A DNA stretch of 64,000 nucleotides from Haliscomenobacter hydrossis DSM 1100 (GTDB lineage Bacteria > Bacteroidota > Bacteroidia > Chitinophagales > Saprospiraceae), in contig NC_015510.1 in the NCBI RefSeq assembly GCF_000212735.1, positions 1,302,001-1,366,000 of the forward strand, read 5' to 3'. Every line of letters begins with the position of its first letter. The first letter of the stretch is position 1. A program made the position numbers and the translations under genes. This document shows positions 24,242 to 33,875 of the stretch, in pieces. The notes under the pieces are model-generated. The model was given only the letters and a program-made list of their open reading frames with translations, searched no databases and had not been told where the DNA came from.

Positions 24242-25123
24242 CTATAAAGCACTCGTCGGAAAAGCACGATCAATTTTTTTCACCAATCCTTGTAAAACCT
24301 TACCAGTTCCTCCTACTTCAACAAACTCACTCACCCCACCCTGGATCATGTTTTGCATGGTTTGGGTCCAACGTACGGGTGCAGTCAGTTGTTGAATCAG
24401 CTTGAGTTTGATTTGTGCAGGATCCGTCTCTGCCAACGCATTGACATTTTGGTAAATCGGACAGATCGGTGTATTAAACGCCGTTGCGTTGATGGCAGCT
24501 GCAAGTTCTTCCTGGGCAGGTTGCATCAGGGGAGAGTGAAAAGCTCCACCCACCTGTAACAAAACTGCTTTCAGTGCTCCAGCCTCTTTGCACAAAGCTA
24601 CAGCTTTTTCTACGCCACTAATGGTACCAGAAATCACCAATTGCCCAGGGCAGTTGTAATTAGCCGGAACCACGAGATCATCGGTAATGGACGCACAAAT
24701 TTCTTCTACTTTATCGTCGGCCAATCCCAATACCGCGGCCATGGTACTGGGCTGGATTTCGCAGGCCTTTTGCATGGCCATCGCTCGCTTGTACACCAGG
24801 ACGAGTGCGGCTTCAAAAGATAAGGCTTTTGCCGCAACCAAGGCCGAAAACTCGCCCAGCGAATGGCCCGCAACCGCGTCAGGTTGAAAAGAATCTCCAG
24901 CCATTTGGGCTTTGGCAATCGAGTGCAAAAAAATTGCGGGTTGGGTTATTTTGGTTTGTTTCAGGTCTTCTTCAGCGCCTTCAAACATCACATCCGTAAT
25001 CGAAAATCCCAGAATTTCATTCGCTTGATCGAAAAGCATCTTCGCTATTGCTGCGCTTTCGTATAAGTCTTTTCCCATTCCCACAAATTGGGAACCTTGT
25101 CCAGGAAAAATGTAAGCTTTCAT
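24242..25123 (-). CDS. fabD: Malonyl-CoA:acyl carrier protein transacylase
   Basis: 293 aa, standard length. FabD (EC 2.3.1.39) loads malonyl groups onto ACP for fatty-acid synthesis. The opening F-P-G-Q-G-S-Q is intact. The nucleophile is Ser88 in AGHSLGEFSALVAA, the substrate-binding Arg lies in LVYKRAMAMQ (~113), and the catalytic His is in GGAFHSPLM (~198). No fabH/fabF/acpP genes are next to it; the following gene encodes the AlgH-like protein. TACTTTTG, a possible -7 box, lies about 23 bases upstream of the start, but without a clear -33 element. Confidence 0.96.
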   Translation of the reverse strand: MKAYIFPGQGSQFVGMGKDLYESAAIAKMLFDQANEILGFSITDVMFEGAEEDLKQTKITQPAIFLHSIAKAQMAGDSFQPDAVAGHSLGEFSALVAAKALSFEAALVLVYKRAMAMQKACEIQPSTMAAVLGLADDKVEEICASITDDLVVPANYNCPGQLVISGTISGVEKAVALCKEAGALKAVLLQVGGAFHSPLMQPAQEELAAAINATAFNTPICPIYQNVNALAETDPAQIKLKLIQQLTAPVRWTQTMQNMIQGGVSEFVEVGGTGKVLQGLVKKIDRAFPTSAL

Positions 25124-25225
25124 GCAGTACTACTTTTTTCGGTACAAAAGTACTATTTTGTTCATTAGTTTATCCGATAATTTGGCGCTACTTGGAATAA
25201 GCAAGTGGTGCCATCGCTAAAATTT

Positions 25226-26299
25226 ATGGAAACGGTTATCAGAAATCCTTTAAAATCAGGTGAAAGGATCACAGATCTCATATTTTCAGCTAGAGGAGCG
25301 TATCATATGCTCTTTTGGGCGATCGTGTTGCTCATTCTCACCATTGTGGAGGGAACACGTCATGGCTTTGTTTTTACCATCACCAATGAGTTAATTACCA
25401 TTTTTTTTTCGGCCCTGATTGTCTACATCAACCTACTGTATCTCATCCCCAATTACCTGACTCAAAACCGTTTTTTGACTTATGCCCTACTGCTGATTTT
25501 GGTGGTTATTATACTTAGTCCGATCAAAACCTTGATTTTTTACTTCAAGTTCTCCCACTTCCCCCTGGAGCAAGAAGACATCAAAAACAACCAACTGGCC
25601 TTCTTTCTGTTTAATTTTTTGTTTGCCACGGGTTCAACCATCTTCAAAATTGTGACGGATTGGTTTTATTATTTGCGGGAAAAACAGGTACTTGAAACCG
25701 AAACCATGCAATCGGAGTTGCGTTTTTTAAAATCGCAGATCAACCCACACTTTTTGTTCAACACGCTCAACAACCTTTATGCCTTGACCCTGAAGAAATC
25801 AGACCTGGCACCCGAAATTGTGATTAAACTTTCGGAAATGATGCGCTATATGCTCTATGATTGCAACGAAAAGCGTGTACTTTTGAGCAAAGAAGTTGCT
25901 TATTTGCAGAACTACCTTGACCTGGAAAAATTGCGGCAGGGCAACAACGTGAAGATCAATTTTACGGTAGAAGGACAAATCAGTGAGCAAAAAATTGCCC
26001 CACTGCTCTTTATTCCTTTTCTGGAAAATAGCTTCAAACACGGATTAAATAGCTATATTACCAACGGAGGATTTGTCAATGTGCTGCTCCAGGTAGACCA
26101 GCAAACCGTGCATTTTTCCATCGAAAACAGCAAACCGGAGAAAGTTCCAATTGCTGATCCCAATCGACGTAGTGGTGGAATCGGTTTGGTCAACGTACAC
26201 CGTAGACTAAACTTGATGTACCCCAACCAATATGAGTTAAAAATTGACAACAACCCCAAAACCTATGTTGTCGATTTAATGATTGAATTAGAAGAATAA
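25226..26299 (+). CDS. LytS-type sensor histidine kinase
   Basis: 357 aa from ATG 25226 (an upstream GTG at 25205 is less likely). The first ~150 residues hold four hydrophobic spans (AYHMLFWAIVLLILTIV, ITIFFSALIVYINLLYLI, LTYALLLILVVIILS, FFLFNFLFATGSTIF), i.e. a membrane sensor without an obvious ligand domain. The His_kinase domain follows with QINPHFLFNTLNNLYAL (phospho-acceptor His ~174) and an ATPase end with PFLENSFKHG and GGIGLVNVHRRLNLMYP. The cognate LytTR regulator starts 12 bp downstream, forming a two-component operon. The signal is unknown. Confidence 0.93.
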   Translation: METVIRNPLKSGERITDLIFSARGAYHMLFWAIVLLILTIVEGTRHGFVFTITNELITIFFSALIVYINLLYLIPNYLTQNRFLTYALLLILVVIILSPIKTLIFYFKFSHFPLEQEDIKNNQLAFFLFNFLFATGSTIFKIVTDWFYYLREKQVLETETMQSELRFLKSQINPHFLFNTLNNLYALTLKKSDLAPEIVIKLSEMMRYMLYDCNEKRVLLSKEVAYLQNYLDLEKLRQGNNVKINFTVEGQISEQKIAPLLFIPFLENSFKHGLNSYITNGGFVNVLLQVDQQTVHFSIENSKPEKVPIADPNRRSGGIGLVNVHRRLNLMYPNQYELKIDNNPKTYVVDLMIELEE

Positions 26300-26311
26300 C
26301 CAAATAAGGTC

Positions 26312-27052
26312 ATGATCAAAGTAATCATCGTAGATGACGAACCACTGGCTCAAGATGTTTTGGAAACTTACGTAGAAAAGTTTCCGGAATTGAGCTTAGT
26401 GCGCAAATGCAACAACGCCTTGGAGGCCAACGAAGTATTAAAGAGTCAAGACATCGACTTGATGTTTCTGGACATTCAGATGCCCCAACTTACGGGTATT
26501 GATTTTTTAAAAACCCTTTCCCGCCCGCCCTTGGTTATTTTCACCACAGCTTATCCCAATTATGCATTGGAAGGCTTTGAGCTGAATGCCCTGGATTATC
26601 TGCTCAAACCCATTTCATTGGAGCGCTTTATCAAAGCCGTGAACAAGGCGGTTGAACAGGTAAAGCTGCAACGCAATGAACCGGGCGCTACAGGATCCGC
26701 GGCCGCGGAGGCCGAGCAACATCCAGATTATATTTTTGTCAAAGCCGACAAAAAACTGGTGAAAGTCAATTACCATGACATCATCTACATTGAAGGCTTA
26801 AAAGACTACGTCATCATCAGGATGGAAAACCAACGGGTGATCACGCTGCAAACCATGAAGAGTTTGGAAGACAAGCTACCTTCCAACCGCTTTAAACGCA
26901 TTCATCGCTCGTACATCATCAACATTGACAAAATCAATGCAATTGTGGGCAATATGGTGGAAGTCATTGAAAAAACGCAGCCTAAACACCTGCCGATTGG
27001 CAAAAACTACCGCGATGAGTTGAATGATATGATTGAGAAGAACAAGTTATAG
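26312..27052 (+). CDS. LytTR-family response regulator
   Basis: 246 aa. Receiver domain with IIVDDEPLAQDVL (acidic pocket), phospho-acceptor Asp54 in MFLDIQMPQLTG, and the conserved Lys in YLLKPISLERF. A flexible linker (~125-140, alanine/glutamate rich) leads to a LytTR DNA-binding domain (~142-246, FVKADKKLVKVNYHDIIYIE, YVIIRM, RIHRSYIINIDKI). It is expressed with the upstream LytS-type kinase. A hairpin at 27073-27096 follows the stop codon. Confidence 0.95.
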   Translation: MIKVIIVDDEPLAQDVLETYVEKFPELSLVRKCNNALEANEVLKSQDIDLMFLDIQMPQLTGIDFLKTLSRPPLVIFTTAYPNYALEGFELNALDYLLKPISLERFIKAVNKAVEQVKLQRNEPGATGSAAAEAEQHPDYIFVKADKKLVKVNYHDIIYIEGLKDYVIIRMENQRVITLQTMKSLEDKLPSNRFKRIHRSYIINIDKINAIVGNMVEVIEKTQPKHLPIGKNYRDELNDMIEKNKL

Positions 27053-27072
27053 AGAGAGGATTCAATCCAAAG

Positions 27073-27096
27073 GGCCATGTCGCAATTGACATGGCC
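27073..27096. terminator. Hairpin after the LytTR gene
   Basis: GGCCATGTC and GACATGGCC form a perfect 9-bp stem with a 6-base loop 21 bases after the stop. No strong T-run follows on the plus strand, so it is either a weak terminator or an mRNA 3' stabiliser. Confidence 0.5.
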
Positions 27097-27105
27097 GTAC
27101 GATAA

Positions 27106-27204
27106 TTATAATCCCATGAACATATCCAATCCTTGAGGGCGAATTGCTTCGCCGGGCTGTGGTTTCACTTTTTCTACCCTTCTGCACCCAACACAGCCAT
27201 TGAT
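27106..27204 (-). other. Short CxxC-containing open frame in the gap 27053-27413
   Basis: The frame runs from just after an in-frame TAA to TAA at 27106 and reads INGCVGCRRVEKVKPQPGEA then IRPQGLDMFMGL. The sequence is strikingly non-random (CxxC, then a proline/glycine tail), but no ATG is present; GTG at about 27168 would give only 20 residues. A TTTG ... TATTTG promoter-like pair lies upstream on the same strand. It may be the tail of a decayed gene or a leaderless peptide. Confidence 0.25.
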
Positions 27205-27266
27205 TTAGGTAATTACAAATATTTCACTTTCTTTTTTAGAAAGCAAATCCGCAGCACATAAATTGC

Positions 27267-27299
27267 AAAAAAAAAAGCCGCGCATCAGACTGCACGGCT
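27267..27299 (-). terminator. Rho-independent terminator of the dockerin/T9SS gene
   Basis: Read on the minus strand: AGCCGTGC, an 8-base loop, GCGCGGCT (one G-U pair), then ten T. It lies about 115 bases after the stop of the 850-aa secreted protein. Confidence 0.75.
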
Positions 27300-27413
27300 C
27301 TCACTAGCAATGATTATAATTCCACGAATAATAAGCTAAGCATAAAGATTAACTCGGGGTTCAGTAAAAACAAACGTTGCTTCTGCTGCGATTATTACGC
27401 ATGCGAGAATCAA

Positions 27414-29966
27414 TTATTTAAAAACTTCAAATTTCTCACTGTATACCCCTTTGTTTGTGAACACCTTTGCCACATACATACCTTCAGACCAATGGCTTAC
27501 CCCAATTTCGGCATAGGGATTACCATCGCCGAGGGTATTGTACACCATTTGCCCAAGTGCATTAAAAACTTGCAAGCGCTGAATACTCGCATCGTTTTTC
27601 CCCAAATCCAAACGCACCATATTGGAAGCGGGGTTGGGGAACAAACGTACGGATGGCAACTTCTGCTCCAAGGGGCGACCCAAGTTGGGTGTAGAAGGTT
27701 TATTGCTCTTTTTGAATTTAAATTCAAAGGGTGCTACACGGATACCAAAAGTTTGGCCGGAACTGGAAACGCCAGTACCTGTGCCGCCAGGGAACTTGAT
27801 GATGGTTTCTTGTTCTTCGTCGGCATCAGGGACTTCCAAGCCTTCAATGGCATCGATCACCACTCCTTTTCCTTTCCCGATTCGACCGTAACCACTCACC
27901 GCCAATTTGTTGGTACGCGTAAAAGCCATTTCCAACAATCCCTTTTGGTCATCACGCGTCATGGCCAATACTGGAGAGTTGTACCCCAACCAGCTGTCGT
28001 CGCTAAGCGCAATGCTGAAAGACTGTGGTTTAAACAACTTGGCGTTGTATGGCAAAGCAAAGGTGAAACCATATAAATCAATCACTGGGCTCTTTTGATC
28101 CCCAATGACCAAATCAAATTCGAAAGGTTTGCCCGGCTCCAGTTCCTGATCTGATACAATTTTGATTTCGTAGTTGTAAAAAGGAATGGGCGTAGGCACA
28201 AAAGAGTGGGTATTCCCATAAAATTTGCTGATGGCCAGCGTATCGCGATCCATGATCAGGCTATCGCCGTCCGTATCCAGGTGTTTAAGATCGTAGTTGG
28301 TCACGTAAGGATTGTCCCAGTTGCTGCTGTGTTGGCCGTACCATTCCTCCAGCGAAACTTCTCCACGTGGTACGCCAACTTCCCCCATGTGCAAGCCCAG
28401 GGGCAATAGATCATTCATGTCTACAATTCCATCCTGGTTGGTATCACCCGCCCAAACACAATCTTCGATACAAGAAGGCAACACCGGGTGTCCAACGTCG
28501 AGCACATCGACCTCGACCTTGATGCTTTTGCGGTTTTTGCAATCTTTGCTGTCGGCCATACACAAAGTGACCTCGAATGCGTCTGGCCCGGTATATCCAA
28601 GGTTAGGAATGTACACCAGCAGGTTTGACCCCTGAAGTAAGCGCCCAGAAATGACTTGATTCACCAATCCGGGATAAAATACCACTTTACCTTGTTTGGC
28701 TTGAGCCACAATGTTGAAGGAATAAGTTTCAATGGGTACATTGTAGGCAATGACCAAAGGTGTAGACTTGGCGGTACTCATCAAAAACTTGGCATAAGCG
28801 GGTTCGTAATTGCTTACGTAAACATACACCGTGGCCACTTCAGCAACGCCACCACAACCGGGAGGGAAACTGCGGTAAGTGAACTGATCAACTCCGATGA
28901 AGCCCGTAGGTGCCTTATAGGTAAAAATTCCTTTATTGCGTGAATCGTAGCTTACCTGGCCATATTTGGGTTGTGAATAATCAATACATCCAGCACCGTA
29001 CACAAACCCATCGTTTTGCAATACATCCACCTCCACGTTTTTTCCGGGTAGCACGTCTGCTCGGTCATCTACTGCAAATTTATTGCGCACATGATCCAGT
29101 ACCTCAATTTGGGCAACGATCTTTGCATTGCCATCTTCAAAGGTCAAATAATCCGACCCTTTAAATCCTGGATTGGGGGTATACACTGGTACGTCTAAAT
29201 CTCCATTAAAAAATCCACTTTGTGGTTGCTCTACCAATCCATAAACCACCGGAATAAGGATGGGTGCACTTTCATTTTTGAGGGTAAAAATCTTTACGGT
29301 ATCCGGTTTTGAGCGGTCATTGCGGTCAACAAAAATACTTACCGAAGTTTGGTCACAAGAACCGACCTTGTCACAAACCGTATAAATCAGTTTAGCAGTT
29401 CCTGAGAACCCTGCTTTTGCCTGAAACTCAATATTGGGATCCCCCTTGGTGATTTTGGCAGTTCCATTGTTGATGGTGGATACACTTACGATCTCTAATC
29501 CACCTAAATTTGAAATATCATTGGTCAGTACATTTAACTTGACAGGCGTCGCGGATGAAGGTACATAATACAAATCGGGATAGGCATCAACTTTGGACAA
29601 CTTGACGGTTACGGCTACGGTAACTTCTTTAAAACAGCTGTTGCCAGTAATACAGGTCCGGACGGCGTAAACGAAAGTATCCAAACCAATGTACCCCGCT
29701 TGTGGTTCATAAACCAAGGTGTATATTCTGGTGTTGCTGGAACCATTGACGGTCATTGAAGGATCGAGATAGGCCTTTCCGTGCTTGGGTTGAACAAAGA
29801 CACCTGTACTCATCACCCCTTCAAAAATGACTTTTGATGGTGTATCTTTCAAGGTTACCAACGAATCGATTTGCTTGATTTGCGCGGGTAAAAGCAAGGG
29901 GACTAATAGAAATAAGAATACCCTAAATAGGGCATGTAACACAGTTTTTGGTACAAATACATTCAT
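27414..29966 (-). CDS. Secreted multidomain protein with dockerin-like and cohesin-like modules and T9SS sorting domain
   Basis: 850 aa. Signal peptide (ALFRVFLFLLVPLLLPAQ), then several Ig/cadherin-type beta modules to ~490. A dockerin-like pair of calcium loops follows: GDTNQDGIVDMNDLLPLG (~504) and DTDGDSLIMDRDTLAISKF (~565). Next is a cohesin-like beta region (~600-745, LYGFTFALPYNAKLFKP, DSWLG), and finally a type A T9SS sorting domain (~765-850: LFPNPASNMVRLDL, GMYVAKV). It should be exported by type IX secretion and kept at the surface. It is divergent from the helical-protein gene at 30183, and this arrangement is repeated by the paralogues at 41055 and 42694. Confidence 0.85.
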   Translation of the reverse strand: MNVFVPKTVLHALFRVFLFLLVPLLLPAQIKQIDSLVTLKDTPSKVIFEGVMSTGVFVQPKHGKAYLDPSMTVNGSSNTRIYTLVYEPQAGYIGLDTFVYAVRTCITGNSCFKEVTVAVTVKLSKVDAYPDLYYVPSSATPVKLNVLTNDISNLGGLEIVSVSTINNGTAKITKGDPNIEFQAKAGFSGTAKLIYTVCDKVGSCDQTSVSIFVDRNDRSKPDTVKIFTLKNESAPILIPVVYGLVEQPQSGFFNGDLDVPVYTPNPGFKGSDYLTFEDGNAKIVAQIEVLDHVRNKFAVDDRADVLPGKNVEVDVLQNDGFVYGAGCIDYSQPKYGQVSYDSRNKGIFTYKAPTGFIGVDQFTYRSFPPGCGGVAEVATVYVYVSNYEPAYAKFLMSTAKSTPLVIAYNVPIETYSFNIVAQAKQGKVVFYPGLVNQVISGRLLQGSNLLVYIPNLGYTGPDAFEVTLCMADSKDCKNRKSIKVEVDVLDVGHPVLPSCIEDCVWAGDTNQDGIVDMNDLLPLGLHMGEVGVPRGEVSLEEWYGQHSSNWDNPYVTNYDLKHLDTDGDSLIMDRDTLAISKFYGNTHSFVPTPIPFYNYEIKIVSDQELEPGKPFEFDLVIGDQKSPVIDLYGFTFALPYNAKLFKPQSFSIALSDDSWLGYNSPVLAMTRDDQKGLLEMAFTRTNKLAVSGYGRIGKGKGVVIDAIEGLEVPDADEEQETIIKFPGGTGTGVSSSGQTFGIRVAPFEFKFKKSNKPSTPNLGRPLEQKLPSVRLFPNPASNMVRLDLGKNDASIQRLQVFNALGQMVYNTLGDGNPYAEIGVSHWSEGMYVAKVFTNKGVYSEKFEVFK

Positions 29967-30182
29967 GGTTTCGTGGATTTACATCATTGCTAAAAAAACG
30001 CGACACAATACTTTGGGGCTAAGATACAACTCTCCTATTGAATTGTCTAAAAAATGTAAGGGGAAAAAAAAGAAAAGTTTCCTTAATTTTCACCCCTAAA
30101 TGAAACGGGTCAAAAACCATTCCATTTTTGTTCAGGGCCCAAATCAAATCGATCAATAATCCCGAAAATACAATGTTAAGAA

Positions 30183-31604
30183 ATGCGAAATTTTAAACTT
30201 TTCCAAATACTTTCTCAGTTTGACAAGTTAGAACAAAACCGCATCCGCAAGTTTATCAGCTCTCCCTATTTCAATAAAGACAAAGTTGTTTTAGCCTTAT
30301 TTGAATTGGTCGTTGATGAAATCAATGCCGGTTCCCAGGGTGAATGGCCCAAAGAACGCATCTGGGATAAATTAGCCACCGAACTTCCTTTTGACGATAC
30401 CCGCCTGAGAAAGTATCAGTCCGATTTGCTAAAATTGATCGAGCAGTTTCTCATTCAGCAGGAATTTGAGGCCGACACCTTTGCTTCTCAAGCTTATTTG
30501 CTGCGTTCTATCAAAAAGAAAAAACTCCGAAAACTGCACAATTCCACCCTTAAAACGGTAAAAGAAATTCCTGAAAAGACCCCCCATCGGGATGGAAATT
30601 ATTATTTAGGCCAATTTTTAGTGGAAACCTCTTACGACCAATTGATCAGTGATTTTGAGGAAAAAAAGACCGAAAAAACCAACCTGGAAGAGATGTCCAA
30701 ACTATTGGATTACTTTTATATTGGCGAAAAATTAAAAATTTATTGTGAAGTTCTGTCCAGAAAAAAATTCGCAAAACATGAATATGATATCTCGCTAATT
30801 GACGAAATATTAAGTTTTGCTGAACGTTTTGAATATCAAGAAATTCCATTTATAGCAATATATTATCAAATTTTCAAGATGTATGTCGAACCTCAAGAGG
30901 TTAATCATTATTATAAATTTCAAAATCTGTTATCAGAATCCTCTCATTTTTTTCCCAGTAGTCAAGAAAAGGTATTTTATGATTTTGCCCAGAACTATTG
31001 TATCAACCAACTAAACCAAGGCAACAGTCTTTTTCTTAAAGAATTATTCGGGGTATACAAGGATGTAATCGCAAAAGGTTTTTTCACCATTGAAGGAAGG
31101 ATGGAATCTTTGGAATTCCGTAATATTGTGGTAGTTGGATTAAGAATGGGCGAATATGAATGGACCGAAAATTTCATTAATAATTATATAAAACTTTTGC
31201 CTACTGAAATAAGAGAAAATACCCGATCATTTAATTTGTCCCAGTTGTACTTTTATCAAAAAAAATATTCAAATGTGATCCGCATTCTTCAAGAAGTAGA
31301 ATACAACGACTACATCACGAACCTGAACGCGAAAACCACCCTTTTGATGACTTATTATGAAGTTGGTGAGATAGATCCCCTTTTTAACCTGTTGGAAAGT
31401 TTCAGAGTATACCTGAACAGGAACAAAGAAATCCCGAGCGCTCGAAAAATCAATTATAAAAATTTGATTAAATTCACGAAGAGATTAATTAGCCTCCCTC
31501 CTTCTGATACTAAACTCTTAACGGTAATCAAAGAGGAGGTTATGTCAACCAAGAACATCCCTTCTCGCGACTGGCTACTCGAAAAAATTGCCGAACTGGA
31601 ATAA
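30183..31604 (+). CDS. Large helical (TPR-like) cytoplasmic protein, paralogue A
   Basis: 473 aa with no signal peptide or membrane span. Almost entirely helical, with TPR-like pairs. A distinctive N-terminal region (KFISSPYFNKDKVVLALFEL, ~24; FDDTRLRKYQSDLLKLIEQF, ~75) and a C-terminal block (FRNIVVVGLRMGEYEWTENF, ~318; YNDYITNLNAKTTLLMTYYE, ~380) recur in the protein at 41055-42491. That makes the two a paralogous family which I cannot name. It is divergent from a dockerin/T9SS protein gene, 216 bp away; its relative faces the other dockerin/T9SS gene. A chaperone, adaptor or regulatory role for the secreted partner is inference. It converges on the EEP-hydrolase gene with 3 bp between. Confidence 0.7.
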   Translation: MRNFKLFQILSQFDKLEQNRIRKFISSPYFNKDKVVLALFELVVDEINAGSQGEWPKERIWDKLATELPFDDTRLRKYQSDLLKLIEQFLIQQEFEADTFASQAYLLRSIKKKKLRKLHNSTLKTVKEIPEKTPHRDGNYYLGQFLVETSYDQLISDFEEKKTEKTNLEEMSKLLDYFYIGEKLKIYCEVLSRKKFAKHEYDISLIDEILSFAERFEYQEIPFIAIYYQIFKMYVEPQEVNHYYKFQNLLSESSHFFPSSQEKVFYDFAQNYCINQLNQGNSLFLKELFGVYKDVIAKGFFTIEGRMESLEFRNIVVVGLRMGEYEWTENFINNYIKLLPTEIRENTRSFNLSQLYFYQKKYSNVIRILQEVEYNDYITNLNAKTTLLMTYYEVGEIDPLFNLLESFRVYLNRNKEIPSARKINYKNLIKFTKRLISLPPSDTKLLTVIKEEVMSTKNIPSRDWLLEKIAELE

Positions 31605-31607
31605 ACC

Positions 31608-32693
31608 CTACGGTACCAATTCCACTTCCATCCACACTGCCTGGTGATCCGAAAACCGAAATTCCTGGCTGATGCCTTTCACTTTGCGCACTTTTACATT
31701 CGGCGAAACCAAAAAATAATCGATCAGCGTCACAAAGGTTTTTTTGGCCTGGTAGGGCTGGTCATTGTTGCGGTTAGTTGGCACAGTTGGGTCATAAATC
31801 CAGTGCCAGTCCGCCGGGAAAAGTGCCGGGTTCATGTTCTGCCCTTCCTCCCCTTTTGGGGCCTTTCCCTTCATAAATACATCATGGGGCAAAAATGGCG
31901 GGCAGGTATTCCAGTCTCCTCCAGCAATCACAAAATTGCCTTTTTGGTATTCTGCTAGAGCCAGATCGCGCAAAAACTCCTCCTGTTGGCGTTTGATCCC
32001 CCCTTTGTCAAAAGCTTCATTGTGGATGTTGATGACTACTAAATCTTTGCCGAATCGGGTTTTGTAGCGGGTGAACCCCAAACAGCGATCCAGCATAAAC
32101 AGGCGTTTGGGCCAGCCAAATTTTCCGGGCAATTGCAAACGTTTGCTTTCCGTAGGTTCAAATTTTGCATAAGTGGCCAGTCCGCTGTTGACGGCACCAT
32201 AGGCATTCCAGGGTTCCAATAGTGGAAGCGGTACCCGCTTGGCGCGGTAATTGGGGAAGTACGCCGCAAAGAAATCTGGGACTTTTTGTTGCATGGCTGT
32301 AAACTGGTTCAGGTAATAACTCCGCTTTGAGGCGTAGTCAACTTCCTGAAACAGGTAAAAATCGGCCTGGTAAAGATTGACCGCCGCAGTAGTACCCGCA
32401 AAGTATTGCTCAACCAGCGGCTTGGGTGGCCGCACCATTCGGCCTCGTGAGGTAAAAAAACCACCGCCTTGGTAAAAAAAATCGGCCTCAGCACCGAGTC
32501 CAGCGTACCCCAGGTTCCAGATCATCAAAGAGATTACGCTGTCTTTCAGCGTTTTTTCACGCGCATGTGCGGCAATTTCAGCGGGTAAAACACTCGGCGG
32601 CTGATAATCGGTGAACGTGCCGTAAAGGAGCACGCCAAAGAAGTAAACCAAAAAAAGTAAAGGCAGTAGCCAAAGCAGGCGTAGCTTTTTCAT
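31608..32693 (-). CDS. Membrane-anchored endonuclease/exonuclease/phosphatase-family hydrolase
   Basis: 361 aa from the ATG at 32693 (MKKLRLLWLLPLLFLVYFFG, one N-terminal membrane helix). The EEP fold follows: SLMIWNLGYAGLG at the first strand (~50), FLFQEVDY with the metal-binding Glu (~115), VVINIHNEAFDKGG (~215), FVIAGGDWNTCPPF with D-x-N (~255), and YFLVSPN ... SDHQAVWMEVEL at the end. The residues for a DNase I-like phosphoesterase are intact; exported members act on nucleic acids, sphingomyelin or inositol phosphates, and the substrate here is unknown. It is not obviously in an operon. An inverted repeat separates it from dapB. Confidence 0.88.
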   Translation of the reverse strand: MKKLRLLWLLPLLFLVYFFGVLLYGTFTDYQPPSVLPAEIAAHAREKTLKDSVISLMIWNLGYAGLGAEADFFYQGGGFFTSRGRMVRPPKPLVEQYFAGTTAAVNLYQADFYLFQEVDYASKRSYYLNQFTAMQQKVPDFFAAYFPNYRAKRVPLPLLEPWNAYGAVNSGLATYAKFEPTESKRLQLPGKFGWPKRLFMLDRCLGFTRYKTRFGKDLVVINIHNEAFDKGGIKRQQEEFLRDLALAEYQKGNFVIAGGDWNTCPPFLPHDVFMKGKAPKGEEGQNMNPALFPADWHWIYDPTVPTNRNNDQPYQAKKTFVTLIDYFLVSPNVKVRKVKGISQEFRFSDHQAVWMEVELVP

Positions 32694-32728
32694 GTTCGTT
32701 TTTTTACCCACGAATAAATTCAGATATC

Positions 32729-33010
32729 GGGGCTGTCTCGTAATTAAAGTTAAGGGTATCTTTAGGTTTGAGGCAGTTTCTGCTCCTTAAAGTACTGACA
32801 ACCAATCTAAAATACCCTTTCGGAAAGTTTCAGACTTTCCGAAAGTTCTTCAACGTAGCATCTCTGGCGCATCTAAACATGGTGCAAACTCGAACTTTTC
32901 GAAAGTCTTGAAACTTCCGAAAAGGAATCTTAGTATTTACGATTATTCAAAGCACTGGTAATCAAGATGAATAAAGGCTGATACATAAATTTAATTGTGA
33001 GACAGTCCCC
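32729..33010. repeat. Nested inverted repeat between dapB and the EEP gene
   Basis: Outer arms ~32729-32748 (GGGGCTGTCTCG) and 32990-33010 (GTGAGACAGTCCCC) are complementary and end exactly at the dapB stop codon. An inner pair, 32821-32848 with 32892-32919 (CGGAAAGTTT type), is about 85% complementary. AAGGGTATCTTTAG and CTAAAATACCCTT form a third, looser pair. No gene is seen in 32694-33010. Confidence 0.82.
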
Positions 33011-33727
33011 TTAGAATCCCAACAGATCAGACATCGTAAACACCCCCTTCTTACCCACCAGCCAAACCGCCGCCTGTACCGCTCCACTCGCAAATCCCTC
33101 CCGGGAATGGGCAGTATGCCGGATTTCAATGGAATCAATTGCTGATTCATAGTACACCTCATGTGTGCCCGGAGCTGGATCAACCCGGTGTGACAGGATG
33201 CTCAACTCGTCTGCTTTTGCATCCGACTGGTTGACCCATTTGGTTTTTCGCCCCAATTGTTCCAAAATTCCTTCCGCCAGGGTGATGGCTGTACCACTGG
33301 GCGCGTCCAGTTTTTGGGTGTGGTGGGTTTCGGACATCCGTACTTCGTACTGTTTATGCCCATTCATCATTTGGGCCAAAAAGCGATTGACCGCAAAAAA
33401 AACATTGACACCAATGCTGTAATTTGAAGAATAGAACAAGGCTCCCTGGTGCTGGGCACACAAGTCTTTTGCTTCTTCGAGGCGATGAAGCCAACCCGTG
33501 GTGCCTACAACCACGGGGGTTCCCGCTTCGAGACATTTCTGCAAATTTTCGAATGCCGTTTCCGGGCGGGTAAATTCAATGGCAACATCGGCCTTTTGCA
33601 GGTTTTCAGCGGTAAAATCCGCAATGTTGTTCACATCGATGCGGAGCACTACTTCATGGCCATTTTGCTGGGCAATTTGCTCGATGGCTTTGCCCATTTT
33701 TCCATAGCCAATTAATGCAATTTTCAT
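33011..33727 (-). CDS. dapB: 4-hydroxy-tetrahydrodipicolinate reductase
   Basis: 238 aa. DapB (EC 1.17.1.8) reduces the dihydrodipicolinate precursor in lysine and meso-DAP synthesis using NAD(P)H. The N-terminal nucleotide fold has IALIGYGKMGKAIEQIA. The segment VVVGTTGWLHR (~72) and FYSSNYSIGVNVFF (~97) are conserved. The catalytic region is SETHHTQKLDAPSGTAITLA (~133), containing the H-H and K-x-D-A-P-S-G-T signature. The C-terminal HTAHSREGFASGAVQAAVWL is typical. The compact length matches Bacteroidota enzymes. The inverted repeat 32729-33010 begins directly at its stop codon. Confidence 0.96.
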   Translation of the reverse strand: MKIALIGYGKMGKAIEQIAQQNGHEVVLRIDVNNIADFTAENLQKADVAIEFTRPETAFENLQKCLEAGTPVVVGTTGWLHRLEEAKDLCAQHQGALFYSSNYSIGVNVFFAVNRFLAQMMNGHKQYEVRMSETHHTQKLDAPSGTAITLAEGILEQLGRKTKWVNQSDAKADELSILSHRVDPAPGTHEVYYESAIDSIEIRHTAHSREGFASGAVQAAVWLVGKKGVFTMSDLLGF

Positions 33728-33875
33728 GAAAAAAATTTTCTAAATGTGAGTGACTTTGTATGGAATGCTCGTCAAAATGGACAATATCCCAAAAACAAAC
33801 CAGAACTATATTTTGTGCCCTTTGTATGACCTAACCCGCACAGCTATACCTCCAAAAACTCCAAAAAACCAATCT

